Shown piece by piece: positions 8,298-16,378 of a DNA stretch of 22,044 nucleotides. The DNA is from MED-G82 sp964342675 (GTDB taxonomy: Bacteria > Pseudomonadota > Gammaproteobacteria > Magnimaribacterales > D2472), in the NCBI GenBank assembly GCA_964342675.1, contig CAYFFR010000024.1:1-22044 (forward strand). Reading direction: 5' to 3'. Under the pieces are notes generated by a model. The model worked only from the letters and a program-made list of their open reading frames with translations. It had not been told where the DNA came from and made no database searches. A program made the translations under genes and the position numbers. Within the stretch, counting starts at the first letter, position 1; every line of letters begins with the position of its first letter.

Positions 8298-9605
8298 ATG
8301 TCAGAAAATTTTGCTGTACTTTTAGAAGAAAGCTTAGATACTCTTGAGATGCAACCAGGCACCATAGTTTCCGGTGTCGTTCTAGATGTAGATAATGAAT
8401 GGGTTACTGTGCATGTGGGATTGAAATCTGAAGGAGTGATTCCTTTAGATGAATTCAAAGATGTTGAGGGTAATGTTGAAATTAATATTGGTGATGAAAT
8501 AGAAGTTGCTCTAGAAGCTGTTGAAGATGGTTATGGTGAGACAAGGATTTCTAGAGAGAAGGCACGTAAAATTAGCGTCTGGAAAAACCTTGAAGAAGCC
8601 CTGGAAACTGGTGAGTTTGTAACTGGAAAAGTTTTAAATAGAGTGAAGGGAGGGTTTGCAGTTGAGGTAGATGTTATAAAAGCGTTTCTCCCTGGTTCAT
8701 TAGTTGATATAAGACCAGTTAAAGAGGCTCCAGAGCTTGAAAATACAATTCAAGAATTTAAAGTTATTAAACTTGATTACAAAAGAAATAATGTTGTCTT
8801 ATCTAGAAAAGCTGTGATTGAAAAAATAAATTCTGCTGAAAAAGTAGAATTATTAAAAAATTTAGAAGAAGGTCAAGTTGTTAAAGGCGTAGTTAAGAAT
8901 TTAACTGAATATGGTGCTTTTGTTGATTTAGGTGGTCTAGATGGACTGCTTCATGTCACAGACTTATCTTGGTCTAGAGTTGTTAATCCCAGCCAAATTC
9001 TTAAGATTGGTGAAGAAATAGAGGTCAAAGTTTTAAGTTTTGATAAAGAAAAATTAAGAGTTTCATTGGGCCTAAAACAGATTCAAAATGACCCTTGGGA
9101 AGGTATTGAGAGTAAATACTCTGTAGGTGGCATTTATGAGGCATCTGTGTCTAATTTAACCGATTATGGATGTTTTGCTGAGTTGGAGCAGGGAGTAGAA
9201 GGCTTAATCCATCTTTCTGAACTTGATTGGACAAATAAAAATATCCACCCGTCAAAGGTGGTTGAGTTAGAAGAAAAAATTAAAGTCATGGTTCTTGAGA
9301 TAGACCATGAAAAAAGAAGAATTTCTCTTGGTCTTAAACAGACTAAACCAAATCCATGGATTGAATTTGATAATAAATATAATATTGGTGATAGTGTCGA
9401 AGGATCCATTAAATCTATTACGGACTTTGGTGTTTTTGTTGGACTGGAAGGAGATATTGATGGATTGATTCATTTATCAGATATTACTGAAGATGAAGAT
9501 CCTGCTGAAGCATTAAGTAGTTATAATAAAGGCGATCAACTTTCATGTATCATATTCGGTATTGATTCAGAGCGTGAAAGGATTTCTCTCAAGTTAAGTG
9601 ACTAA
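8298..9605 (+). CDS. rpsA: 30S ribosomal protein S1, five-repeat form
   Basis: S1 binds mRNA leaders and brings them to the 30S subunit, which matters most for weakly Shine-Dalgarno-dependent messages. Five S1 (OB-fold) repeats are visible at about residues 20-86, 104-171, 192-259, 277-347 and 364-433. The first two are the divergent ribosome-binding pair, and repeats 3-5 are the RNA-binding type (for example GAFVDLGGLDGLLHVTDLSW). The protein ends at residue 435 with two adjacent TAA codons, while E. coli S1 has 557 residues and six repeats, so the sixth repeat is missing. The upstream gap is nine bases, and the nearest purine-rich stretch (AAAGGAA, 8277-8283) is 14 bases from the ATG. A weakly placed ribosome binding site is also typical of E. 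coli rpsA. Confidence 0.95.
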   Translation: MSENFAVLLEESLDTLEMQPGTIVSGVVLDVDNEWVTVHVGLKSEGVIPLDEFKDVEGNVEINIGDEIEVALEAVEDGYGETRISREKARKISVWKNLEEALETGEFVTGKVLNRVKGGFAVEVDVIKAFLPGSLVDIRPVKEAPELENTIQEFKVIKLDYKRNNVVLSRKAVIEKINSAEKVELLKNLEEGQVVKGVVKNLTEYGAFVDLGGLDGLLHVTDLSWSRVVNPSQILKIGEEIEVKVLSFDKEKLRVSLGLKQIQNDPWEGIESKYSVGGIYEASVSNLTDYGCFAELEQGVEGLIHLSELDWTNKNIHPSKVVELEEKIKVMVLEIDHEKRRISLGLKQTKPNPWIEFDNKYNIGDSVEGSIKSITDFGVFVGLEGDIDGLIHLSDITEDEDPAEALSSYNKGDQLSCIIFGIDSERERISLKLSD

Positions 9606-9891
9606 TAATTCTACTAAGACTTTTAACAAACCGGACTTAATAAAAGCAATTAATAAGAATGTATTGAAGTCTAATTCAGCATCGATAGACTTTGTGGAAC
9701 TTATACTAGGACACCTCATCAGGAGTGTTGGAGTAGAGGAAAGAATAGAAATTAGAAATTTTGGAGTATTTTCTAGAAAAACTATTAGACCTAGAAGGTT
9801 TATTAATCCCAAAACTAAAGAAATTAGATACTTGGGGGAGACTTCAGTCATTCATTTTAAGCAATCCAAAACCTTTTTTAACGATGGCTAA
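9598..9891 (+). CDS. ihfB: Integration host factor beta subunit
   Basis: This is a histone-like DNA-bending protein of the HU/IHF family that pairs with IHF-alpha and acts in transcription, recombination and nucleoid structure. The 97 residues contain RIEIRNFGVFSRKTIRPRR and INPKTKE. The second includes the conserved Asn-Pro-Lys-Thr, with the proline that intercalates into DNA. The C-terminal HFKQSK element also fits the family. The N-terminal half is divergent. The choice of IHF-beta over HU rests on its place directly after rpsA, the standard arrangement. The start is GTG, overlapping the end of rpsA by eight bases, and its stop lies inside the start of pyrF. Confidence 0.86.
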   Translation: MTNNSTKTFNKPDLIKAINKNVLKSNSASIDFVELILGHLIRSVGVEERIEIRNFGVFSRKTIRPRRFINPKTKEIRYLGETSVIHFKQSKTFFNDG

Positions 9892-10567
9892 ATCAATTAT
9901 TGTAGCTATAGATGAGGTTGAAGCGGACACAACCTCTTTTATACTTGAACAACTTGATCCAAAAAAATGCTTAATAAAAATTGGAAGTATTTTATTTAAT
10001 TCTCTTGGGCACAATGCTTTAGATCTAGTGTCTGAAAGAGGGTTTGAGATATTTTTAGACCTAAAATTTCATGATATACCTAATACTGTGAACTCCAGCA
10101 TTAAATCATTTAAGAACAAAAATATTAAAATGTTTACAGTGCATTTGTCTGGAGGCTTAGAGATGGTTAGGTCAGCCAAGGAAGCATCAGATTATATTAA
10201 TTCACAAGCTATTGGAGTAAGTGTTCTAACCAGCCTTAGCTTTGATGAGATAGAATCTCTTTACAATCAGCAGTCTCATGAAGCAGCATTAGAACTCTTT
10301 AATATTGCAGATCAAGCAAATATCTCAGGAATTGTTTGCTCACCTCACGAATTAGATATAGCAAATCAAGTTTTACCAAATATGATCAAAATTACCCCAG
10401 GCATTAGACCAAAAAATAATACTACAGACGATCAGAAAAGAGTAATGACTCCCCAACAGGCCATTAATCTTGGAGCCGATTACATTGTTATTGGAAGACC
10501 CATAACTTTATCACCGAATATAGGAGAAGCATTTATAAAAATTTACAATGATCTTAATGATTCATAA
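9884..10567 (+). CDS. pyrF: Orotidine 5'-phosphate decarboxylase
   Basis: This enzyme decarboxylates OMP to UMP, the last step of pyrimidine synthesis. From ATG 9884 the protein is 227 residues, the normal size for bacterial PyrF. The catalytic Asp-x-Lys-x-x-Asp array is DLKFHD (Asp59, Lys61, Asp64). Phosphate-site motifs are TPGIRP (171-176) and VIGRPI (202-207). The frame is open further upstream to 9761, but those codons overlap ihfB and show no family similarity, while MAKSIIVAID is the expected N-terminus. The start overlaps ihfB by eight bases. In many gammaproteobacteria lapA and lapB lie between ihfB and pyrF; here they are absent. Confidence 0.95.
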   Translation: MAKSIIVAIDEVEADTTSFILEQLDPKKCLIKIGSILFNSLGHNALDLVSERGFEIFLDLKFHDIPNTVNSSIKSFKNKNIKMFTVHLSGGLEMVRSAKEASDYINSQAIGVSVLTSLSFDEIESLYNQQSHEAALELFNIADQANISGIVCSPHELDIANQVLPNMIKITPGIRPKNNTTDDQKRVMTPQQAINLGADYIVIGRPITLSPNIGEAFIKIYNDLNDS

Positions 10568-10597
10568 TTTTTACTTAAAAAGGTTAAAATAAGTTAT

Positions 10598-10972
10598 ATG
10601 CCAAAAACAGATATTAAAGTTAATATAAACGATATAGGTGGATCTATATCTAAGCAGGATGATAGATATATTGTTAAAGATAATTCATTTGGTAATAAGC
10701 TAGTGTTAAGTAGCACCCTCCTGGAGCCTAATAAGAGTACAAGTGGTCATTTTCATAACAGCCAGGAAGAAGTGTATTTTTTTGTAAAGGGTAGAGGAGA
10801 GATGGAGCTTGATTCAGATCGATTTGAAGTTAAAGAAGGCGATATCGTCAATATACAAGATGGAGTCTTTCATAGAGTTCATAACACAAGTAAAAATCAA
10901 CAATTATATTTCGTATGCGTTTTTGATGGAGGCTCTAGTGCTAGAGATAATCATCAAACTAACAAACAATAA
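10598..10972 (+). CDS. Small single-domain cupin protein
   Basis: This is a 124-residue cupin of unknown function. Cupin motif 1 reads GHFHNSQEEVYFFVKGRGEM (50-69), giving probable metal ligands His51, His53 and Glu57 or Glu58. Motif 2 gives His92 in DGVFHRVHN. No second domain, signal peptide or membrane segment is visible, so it should be a cytoplasmic metal-dependent enzyme or small-molecule binder. It resembles the stand-alone mannose-6-phosphate-isomerase-like cupins, but those proteins have varied activities. It lies 30 bases after pyrF and five bases before the chosen uvrC start. An AAGG lies about 15 bases before the ATG. A link to the sugar locus further downstream is possible but not shown. 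Confidence 0.82.
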   Translation: MPKTDIKVNINDIGGSISKQDDRYIVKDNSFGNKLVLSSTLLEPNKSTSGHFHNSQEEVYFFVKGRGEMELDSDRFEVKEGDIVNIQDGVFHRVHNTSKNQQLYFVCVFDGGSSARDNHQTNKQ

Positions 10973-10977
10973 TTCAT

Positions 10978-12762
10978 TTGATTGATAGCCTTAAAGTTAT
11001 TGCTTCTAATTGTCCAAGCACTCCAGGTATCTACAAATTTTTTCATAGAAAAGAAATAATTTATATAGGCAAAGCTAATAATTTAAGAAAAAGAGTTTCT
11101 TCCTATTTCACAAATAGTATAAAAGATAGAAAAACTGAGAAAATTAAAAACCTTACTGATCATATAGAAACATTTAGTACCAATAATGAAGCTGAAGCAC
11201 TCTTATTAGAACAGTCATTAATTAAAGAAAATAGACCAAAATTTAATATTTTGTTAAGAGATGATAAGTCCTATCCATATATTTATTTCTCCATGGATCA
11301 CCATGCCCCCAGCATTACACTCAAGAGAACAAAAAAAGCAATTGATCATAACTATTATGGGCCATATACAAATTCATCATTTGCTAGAAATGAGATAAAG
11401 ACAATACAAAAGATATTTAAGATTAGAAATTGTTCTGATTCTATATTCTCAAACCGATCAAGACCATGCATTGAGTATCAAATGAAGAAATGTAGCGCCC
11501 CTTGTGTTGACTATATAAGTGAAGAAGATTATTTATCTGATATAAAGAGCGCACAAGATTATTTATGCCATTCAAAAAACCAAACAAAATTAATCTTGAT
11601 TAAGAGAATGAAAGATCACGCAAGAGAATTAGAATTTGAAGAAGCTGATCGTTTAAAGCAAAAATTAGAATCGATAGAAAAGCTCCAAGATCAATTAAAA
11701 CCTGAAACAAAATCCATGGATCTTGATATCTTTGCTATAGAGCATTTTGCCAATAAGACTGGAGCTTCAATTCTTTGTATAAGAGAAGGCTCGGTTCGCA
11801 CCACCAAGACACATTTTTTTCATACTGATTATTCTAATAATGAGCAACAAATTTTAGAGACTGTTTTGTTTAACTTCTATGTTTCTGATCATCAGATTCC
11901 AAAAAAAATTCTTATTCTTTCTCAAAAAATTAATCTTAAAGTCATTAAGGATGCTATAGAGATTTACTTTAATAAAAGTCTTTCTATTTTAAAAACTATA
12001 AATAAACATAATAGGAGGCTTAGTAATTTAGCGAAGCTAAATGCAAAACAATGCATACAGAATAAAATGCAAGCATCTGCTTTCTATAAAGAATCAATCT
12101 TAGAGCTTGCTAAATTACTTAGAATTAAATCAAAAAGTATTCTTCTTGAGGCATTAGATATTAGCCATCACAGTGGGTCCAACCCAAAGGGCTCAATTAT
12201 TAGCCTTTCTAAAAATGGCTTTAAAAGATCAAACTACAGAATTTACAATATTCCAAATGAGCTTGCTGGTAATGATGTTGCGAGCTTGGGATATATGATT
12301 GATAAACGCATTCAATCAAATAGAAAATATCCAGACATTATTCTTATTGATGGTGGTAAGCATCAACTAAACTTTGGGCATAAAGCTCTCAAAAAGTATT
12401 CCCAGAATATTCATGTGTTAGCAATTGTTAAAGGTCAAGGAAGAATAAGAGCAACAGAAACTATCTTATCTAAGAATGGCATTTTAGAAGTTGATAAAAA
12501 TTCACAGATTTTTTTGTTATTACAAAAGGCAAGAGATGAAGCTCATAGATTTGCTATAAGGGCTAACCGTAGAGCACAGGCAAAAGCTACAAAGAAATCA
12601 GCCTTAGATCAAATAATGGGTATTGGTATCAGACGAAAAAATCTTTTGCTTAAGCACTTTGGCTCTATAATGAGAATAAAAGAGGCAAATATAGAAGATT
12701 TATCGGCTGTGAAGGGTATAAATCATAGCTTGGCTATAAGAATCAAAGAGGGATTAAACTAA
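10978..12762 (+). CDS. uvrC: UvrABC excinuclease subunit C
   Basis: UvrC is the nuclease that cuts on both sides of a lesion in nucleotide excision repair, recruited by UvrB. The 594 residues show all modules. The GIY-YIG 3'-nuclease spans about 13-93 (GIY 17-19, YIG 29-31, Arg39, Glu78). Four cysteines (152, 164, 172, 176) match the iron-sulfur ligands reported for E. coli UvrC. A UVR motif that binds UvrB lies near 199-234 (LEFEEADRLKQKLESIEKL). The RNase H-like 5'-nuclease has Asp394 (LDISHHSG), Asp433, Asp458 (LIDGGKHQL) and His523. A tandem helix-hairpin-helix forms the C-terminus (about 543-592). The start is a TTG five bases after the cupin stop, without a clear ribosome binding site. 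pgsA follows, the usual gammaproteobacterial pairing. Confidence 0.96.
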   Translation: MIDSLKVIASNCPSTPGIYKFFHRKEIIYIGKANNLRKRVSSYFTNSIKDRKTEKIKNLTDHIETFSTNNEAEALLLEQSLIKENRPKFNILLRDDKSYPYIYFSMDHHAPSITLKRTKKAIDHNYYGPYTNSSFARNEIKTIQKIFKIRNCSDSIFSNRSRPCIEYQMKKCSAPCVDYISEEDYLSDIKSAQDYLCHSKNQTKLILIKRMKDHARELEFEEADRLKQKLESIEKLQDQLKPETKSMDLDIFAIEHFANKTGASILCIREGSVRTTKTHFFHTDYSNNEQQILETVLFNFYVSDHQIPKKILILSQKINLKVIKDAIEIYFNKSLSILKTINKHNRRLSNLAKLNAKQCIQNKMQASAFYKESILELAKLLRIKSKSILLEALDISHHSGSNPKGSIISLSKNGFKRSNYRIYNIPNELAGNDVASLGYMIDKRIQSNRKYPDIILIDGGKHQLNFGHKALKKYSQNIHVLAIVKGQGRIRATETILSKNGILEVDKNSQIFLLLQKARDEAHRFAIRANRRAQAKATKKSALDQIMGIGIRRKNLLLKHFGSIMRIKEANIEDLSAVKGINHSLAIRIKEGLN

Positions 12763-12769
12763 TTAAATT

Positions 12770-13324
12770 ATGAAGCAGCTTATATTAAGCCTTACTTTAT
12801 TTAGGATTATTGCAGGTCCAATTATTTTCCTATTAGCTGTATTTTTTGAAGCATATTTAACAAGCTTTTTTATGTTTATAATTGCATCAATTACTGATTA
12901 TCTTGATGGCTCTTTATCAAGAAAATATAACCTTACTTCAAAAATGGGAGCGGTATTAGATCCTATTGCTGATAAGATTCTAGTAACATTCATGTTTTTA
13001 GTAATAGCTTTACATATTAATAACGCATTTATCTCATTATTTATTGCTTTAATACTAGCACGCGAGTTTTGGGTGAGCGGATTAAGGGAGATGAACTCAA
13101 TTAATCAAAATCCTCAATCTACTCAAGTGTCATGGTTAGCCAAGGTCAAAACAACACTTCAAATGACCTGCATTGGACTCTATCTTTGGGGTTTTGCATT
13201 TCATTATGCATTAGTAATTTTTATCTCTCATTTTATTTTATTTCTAGTTTTATTGATCACAATTAGAACAGGGCTTGATTACACATTAGAATCATATAAT
13301 CAATATTCAAAACATGATAAATGA
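12770..13324 (+). CDS. pgsA: CDP-diacylglycerol-glycerol-3-phosphate 3-phosphatidyltransferase
   Basis: This inner-membrane enzyme makes phosphatidylglycerophosphate from CDP-diacylglycerol and glycerol-3-phosphate, the first step to phosphatidylglycerol and cardiolipin. The 184 residues (E. coli 182) carry the CDP-alcohol phosphotransferase signature, with Asp43, Asp46, Gly47, Arg51, Gly60, Asp64 and Asp68. The usual Ala before the Arg is Ser50. Hydrophobic stretches at about 8-40, 70-95 and 130-165 are the membrane helices. It starts seven bases after uvrC. Its last 11 bases overlap the first gene of the sugar locus, so the two are probably cotranscribed and translationally coupled. Confidence 0.95.
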   Translation: MKQLILSLTLFRIIAGPIIFLLAVFFEAYLTSFFMFIIASITDYLDGSLSRKYNLTSKMGAVLDPIADKILVTFMFLVIALHINNAFISLFIALILAREFWVSGLREMNSINQNPQSTQVSWLAKVKTTLQMTCIGLYLWGFAFHYALVIFISHFILFLVLLITIRTGLDYTLESYNQYSKHDK

Positions 13325-14507
13325 TTTAATTATATTGGATAGAAAAGAGGATCTCTTCCTTAAGGATATGAATGATCACGATAATTTGCTCAATGATATT
13401 GTTAAAAATGCATCCTTTTTAGTGATTGGTGCCGCTGGATCTATAGGACAGGCCGTTACTAAAGAGATTATTAAAAGAAACCCTAAAAAAATTCATTGTG
13501 TAGACTTAAGTGAGAATAATCTTGCTGAATTAGTGAGAGACATCAGAAGTTCAAATATAAAGCAGCCGACAATATTTAAAACCTTTGCTTTAGATATTGG
13601 AACAAGCATATATGATGATTTTATATCGGAAGATGGCCAATATGACTTTGTTCTCAACTTGTCTGCACTGAAACATGTCAGGAGTGAAAAGGATGTGTTT
13701 ACTCTAATGCGAATGATACAAGTTAATATTCTAAATACAGAAAAGACAATTTTGAACTCAATTACAAATAAGTCTAAGAAATATTTTTGTGTTTCTACAG
13801 ATAAAGCAACAAATCCAGTTAATTTGATGGGCGCGTCTAAAAAAATAATGGAGCTGTATCTATCTCATTATAGAGGAGATATCAATATTTCTAGCGCTAG
13901 ATTTGCAAATGTAGCATTTTCAAATGGTTCATTATTAGAAAGTTTCCGATACAGGCTATTCAAAAGGCAACCAATATCAGCACCAAATGATGTTAAAAGA
14001 TATTTTATTACACATGAAGAGTCTGGTCGTTTATGTCTTTTATCTTGTTTATTGGGAAAAGATTGTGAAATATTCTTTCCAAAGCTTGATTCAGGTTTAG
14101 ATTTACAAAAATTTAATAAATTGGCTGTTAATTATTTAGAAAGTGAAGGCTTCTCTCCTTATGAATGTAAGTCTGAAGAAGAAGCAAGAAATTTAGATAT
14201 AGAAAAATTAATTAATCAAGGAACTTGGCCCTGCTTATTTTCCAAGAGCGACACATCAGGAGAAAAAGATTATGAAGAGTTTTACTTAGATAATGAAGAT
14301 ATTGAATTAGATCGATTTCAAGATGTTGGTATTATTAAGAGTTTTCCAGAAGTTGAATCCTCAAAATTAGAAGATTTTAAGAGTCAAATATCAATTATGC
14401 AGGCTAAGGGAAAATATACAAAAGAAGATATTATAGATTTATTTAATAATTTGATAGAAAACTTTTCTCATATAGAAAAAGGTAAAAGTTTAGATGATAA
14501 AATGTAA
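13314..14507 (+). CDS. legB: Nucleotide-sugar 4,6-dehydratase (LegB/PglF/CapD family)
   Basis: This is an extended short-chain dehydrogenase expected to convert an NDP-GlcNAc to its 4-keto-6-deoxy form, the entry step to 6-deoxy sugars such as legionaminic acid or bacillosamine. It has 397 residues. The NAD-binding motif GAAGSIG is at 39-45. The active-site block STDKATNPVNLMGASKKIMELYL (161-183) has Met172 and Lys176, the M-x-x-x-K variant that replaces Y-x-x-x-K in this family. ALKHV (118-122) is also typical. There is no N-terminal membrane region, unlike PglF or FlaA1, so the enzyme is soluble. It opens the sugar locus and overlaps pgsA by 11 bases; an internal ATG at 13368 is a possible alternative start. 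UDP versus GDP substrate cannot be read from sequence. The downstream PtmE-like gene hints at GDP as in Campylobacter. Confidence 0.85.
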   Translation: MINDLIILDRKEDLFLKDMNDHDNLLNDIVKNASFLVIGAAGSIGQAVTKEIIKRNPKKIHCVDLSENNLAELVRDIRSSNIKQPTIFKTFALDIGTSIYDDFISEDGQYDFVLNLSALKHVRSEKDVFTLMRMIQVNILNTEKTILNSITNKSKKYFCVSTDKATNPVNLMGASKKIMELYLSHYRGDINISSARFANVAFSNGSLLESFRYRLFKRQPISAPNDVKRYFITHEESGRLCLLSCLLGKDCEIFFPKLDSGLDLQKFNKLAVNYLESEGFSPYECKSEEEARNLDIEKLINQGTWPCLFSKSDTSGEKDYEEFYLDNEDIELDRFQDVGIIKSFPEVESSKLEDFKSQISIMQAKGKYTKEDIIDLFNNLIENFSHIEKGKSLDDKM

Positions 14508-14509
14508 TC

Positions 14510-15547
14510 ATGAATGAGATTTTGATAGGGTCTAGGAAAGCTGGTTATGCCCACAAACCCCTAGTGGTTGCTGAAATTGGTATCAACCATAATGGATCTC
14601 TTGATGAAGCAAAAAAATTAGTTGATGCTGCAGTTGATGCAGGTATTGAGGTCATTAAACATCAAACTCATATAGTTGAAGATGAGATGAGTATGGCAGC
14701 TGATAAAGTTATACCCGGAAACTCTGATCAGTCTATTTATAAGATCATGCAGGATTGCGCTTTATCTGAAATTGATGAAATAGAGTTGAAACAGTATGTA
14801 GAAGATCAGGGTTGTATATTTATAAGCACTCCTTTTTCAAGAGCTGCAGCCGATAGACTTGAAAAAATGGATGTGAGTGCTTATAAAATTGGTTCTGGTG
14901 AGTGCAATAATTATCCATTAATTGAACATATTTCAAGCTTTGGAAAACCAGTAATTCTGAGCACAGGCATGAATAAGATAGATGATGTTCAAATTGCTGT
15001 TGATATCATGGAATCACATAATTTAGATTATGCACTTCTTCATACCACGAATATTTACCCAACACCAAATAAGTTAGTAAGATTAGGAGCCATGACTGAA
15101 TTAATAGATAATTTTGAAAATGCAGTCGTTGGTTTATCAGATCATACTCTTTCAAATCATGCTTGTTTGGGAGCAGTGGCTTTAGGGGCCAGTATACTTG
15201 AGAGGCATTTTACTGATACATTTGAAAGACAGGGCCCAGATATTGTTTGTTCGATGGACCCAACACAAGCGAGGGAGTTAATTGATGGTTCCGAGATTAT
15301 CTTCAATCAAAGGGGAGGTTCTAAGGGCCCAGTAGAAGAGGAGCAACCAACAATTAATTTTGCTTTTGCTACCGTGGTTACAATAAATGAGATTAACAAA
15401 GGTGAAAAGTTTACTAAAGAAAATATTTGGGTAAAGCGACCAGGTACAGGCGAGATATTGGCTGTAGAATACAAGGATATTTTAGGGAAGGTTGCTGCTT
15501 CAGATATACCTAAAGATTCTCACTTAAAATATACAGATATCAGTTAA
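14510..15547 (+). CDS. neuB: Nonulosonic acid synthase (NeuB/LegI type)
   Basis: This family condenses phosphoenolpyruvate with an N-acetylated hexosamine (ManNAc or its 6-deoxy-diacetamido analogue) to give a nine-carbon sialic-acid-like sugar. The 345-residue protein has a TIM barrel (about 15-270) with AEIGINHNGS (21-30), KHQTHI (50-55), YKIGSGE (125-131), STGM (151-154), TNIYPTP (180-186) and the manganese-binding His212 (GLSDHT) and His233 (ERHFTD). A C-terminal SAF/antifreeze-like domain follows (about 283-345), with Arg310 in VKRPGTGE placed to hold the substrate N-acetyl group. NeuB, LegI and PseI are hard to separate by motif. The neighbouring NeuC-type hydrolase argues against pseudaminic acid, which uses PseG. 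It starts two bases after the dehydratase stop. Confidence 0.92.
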   Translation: MNEILIGSRKAGYAHKPLVVAEIGINHNGSLDEAKKLVDAAVDAGIEVIKHQTHIVEDEMSMAADKVIPGNSDQSIYKIMQDCALSEIDEIELKQYVEDQGCIFISTPFSRAAADRLEKMDVSAYKIGSGECNNYPLIEHISSFGKPVILSTGMNKIDDVQIAVDIMESHNLDYALLHTTNIYPTPNKLVRLGAMTELIDNFENAVVGLSDHTLSNHACLGAVALGASILERHFTDTFERQGPDIVCSMDPTQARELIDGSEIIFNQRGGSKGPVEEEQPTINFAFATVVTINEINKGEKFTKENIWVKRPGTGEILAVEYKDILGKVAASDIPKDSHLKYTDIS

Positions 15548-15559
15548 GAAGTTCTTTCC

Positions 15560-16378
15560 ATGTATGATTATTTAGTTCTAGGATCTTCTGGTTTTATAGG
15601 TTCTAATTTTTGTAATTATTTGAAATCACGATCTTTTAATTTTAAAGGTGTTAGCAGATCAGATAATACTTCAGAACTATTTTTAGATAATAAATTCATA
15701 AATTTACCAGATTCAAAGATCACTATATACATTGCTGAAACAAATGATATTCGACAAGCTAATTCTATGGGTGAGGAATTTATTAATCTTAATGTTACAA
15801 GGCTTAGATCAGCATTAGAGAGTTCCATTAAATCAAGCTTTGTTTATTTTTCTTCTGCTTCAGTTTATGGAGATAAAAAGATTGGCAATAGAAGTACACA
15901 TGAAAGCCTTACACCTAGTTCAGTTTATACAGAATCAAAATTAAAATGTGAAGAATTAGCTTTATCATATGGAGCATTGGTTCTCAGGGCTGGCAATATT
16001 TTTGGACCCAATATGCAAGCAAAAAATATATTTACTGATATTATTAATCAAATTCATAATGATGTTATCCTCATTAATGACCTCAAGCCTATTAGAGATT
16101 TTATATACATAGATGATGTTAATTATTTCTTAGGCAATTTGTATGACAATTTTTCGTCCGGTCTATATAATCTTGCATCTGGACTAGGTACATCAATAGA
16201 TGATGTTGTAAAATTGACTCTAAGATGTGTCGGTAAAGATATAAGAGTTAATCAAATTACAGAGAATAGTCCTCCATCCACAATTATTTTAAATATTGAT
16301 GAAACAAAAACTAAATTTAATTGGGAACCTAAAATCAGCTTTGAGGAGGCTGTAAAAATTCTGATAAACAAAAAATAA
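15560..16378 (+). CDS. NAD-dependent epimerase/dehydratase (extended SDR), specificity unknown
   Basis: This 272-residue Rossmann-fold sugar-nucleotide enzyme has the cofactor motif GSSGFIGS (8-15), the Ser in YFSSASVYGD (96-105) and the catalytic Tyr123 and Lys127 in VYTESKLKCEE. RDFIYIDDV is the usual extended-SDR segment near the substrate-binding domain. It is shorter than most family members (about 310-340), mainly because the stretch after the first strand is compressed. It sits between the synthase and the 2-epimerase genes, and its stop shares one base with the next ATG. The established legionaminic pathway has no such step. It could be a 4-epimerase or reductase acting on the NDP-sugar, or it could set a C-4 or C-8 stereoisomer of the final sugar. 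The substrate cannot be told from sequence. Confidence 0.85.
   Translation: MYDYLVLGSSGFIGSNFCNYLKSRSFNFKGVSRSDNTSELFLDNKFINLPDSKITIYIAETNDIRQANSMGEEFINLNVTRLRSALESSIKSSFVYFSSASVYGDKKIGNRSTHESLTPSSVYTESKLKCEELALSYGALVLRAGNIFGPNMQAKNIFTDIINQIHNDVILINDLKPIRDFIYIDDVNYFLGNLYDNFSSGLYNLASGLGTSIDDVVKLTLRCVGKDIRVNQITENSPPSTIILNIDETKTKFNWEPKISFEEAVKILINKK

Noticed and set aside
9164..9473. Minus-strand open frames opposite rpsA and other genes
   Set aside because: They lie fully inside well-supported plus-strand genes and show no protein-family motifs.
9761..9883. Longer N-terminal extension of PyrF
   Set aside because: The added codons overlap ihfB and match nothing in the family. MAKSIIVAID at 9884 is the normal start and gives a normal length.
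10573..10594. Inverted repeat ACTTA...TAAGT before the cupin gene
   Set aside because: Five AT-rich pairs with a 12-base loop and no T tract are within chance for this composition; it is neither a convincing terminator nor an operator.
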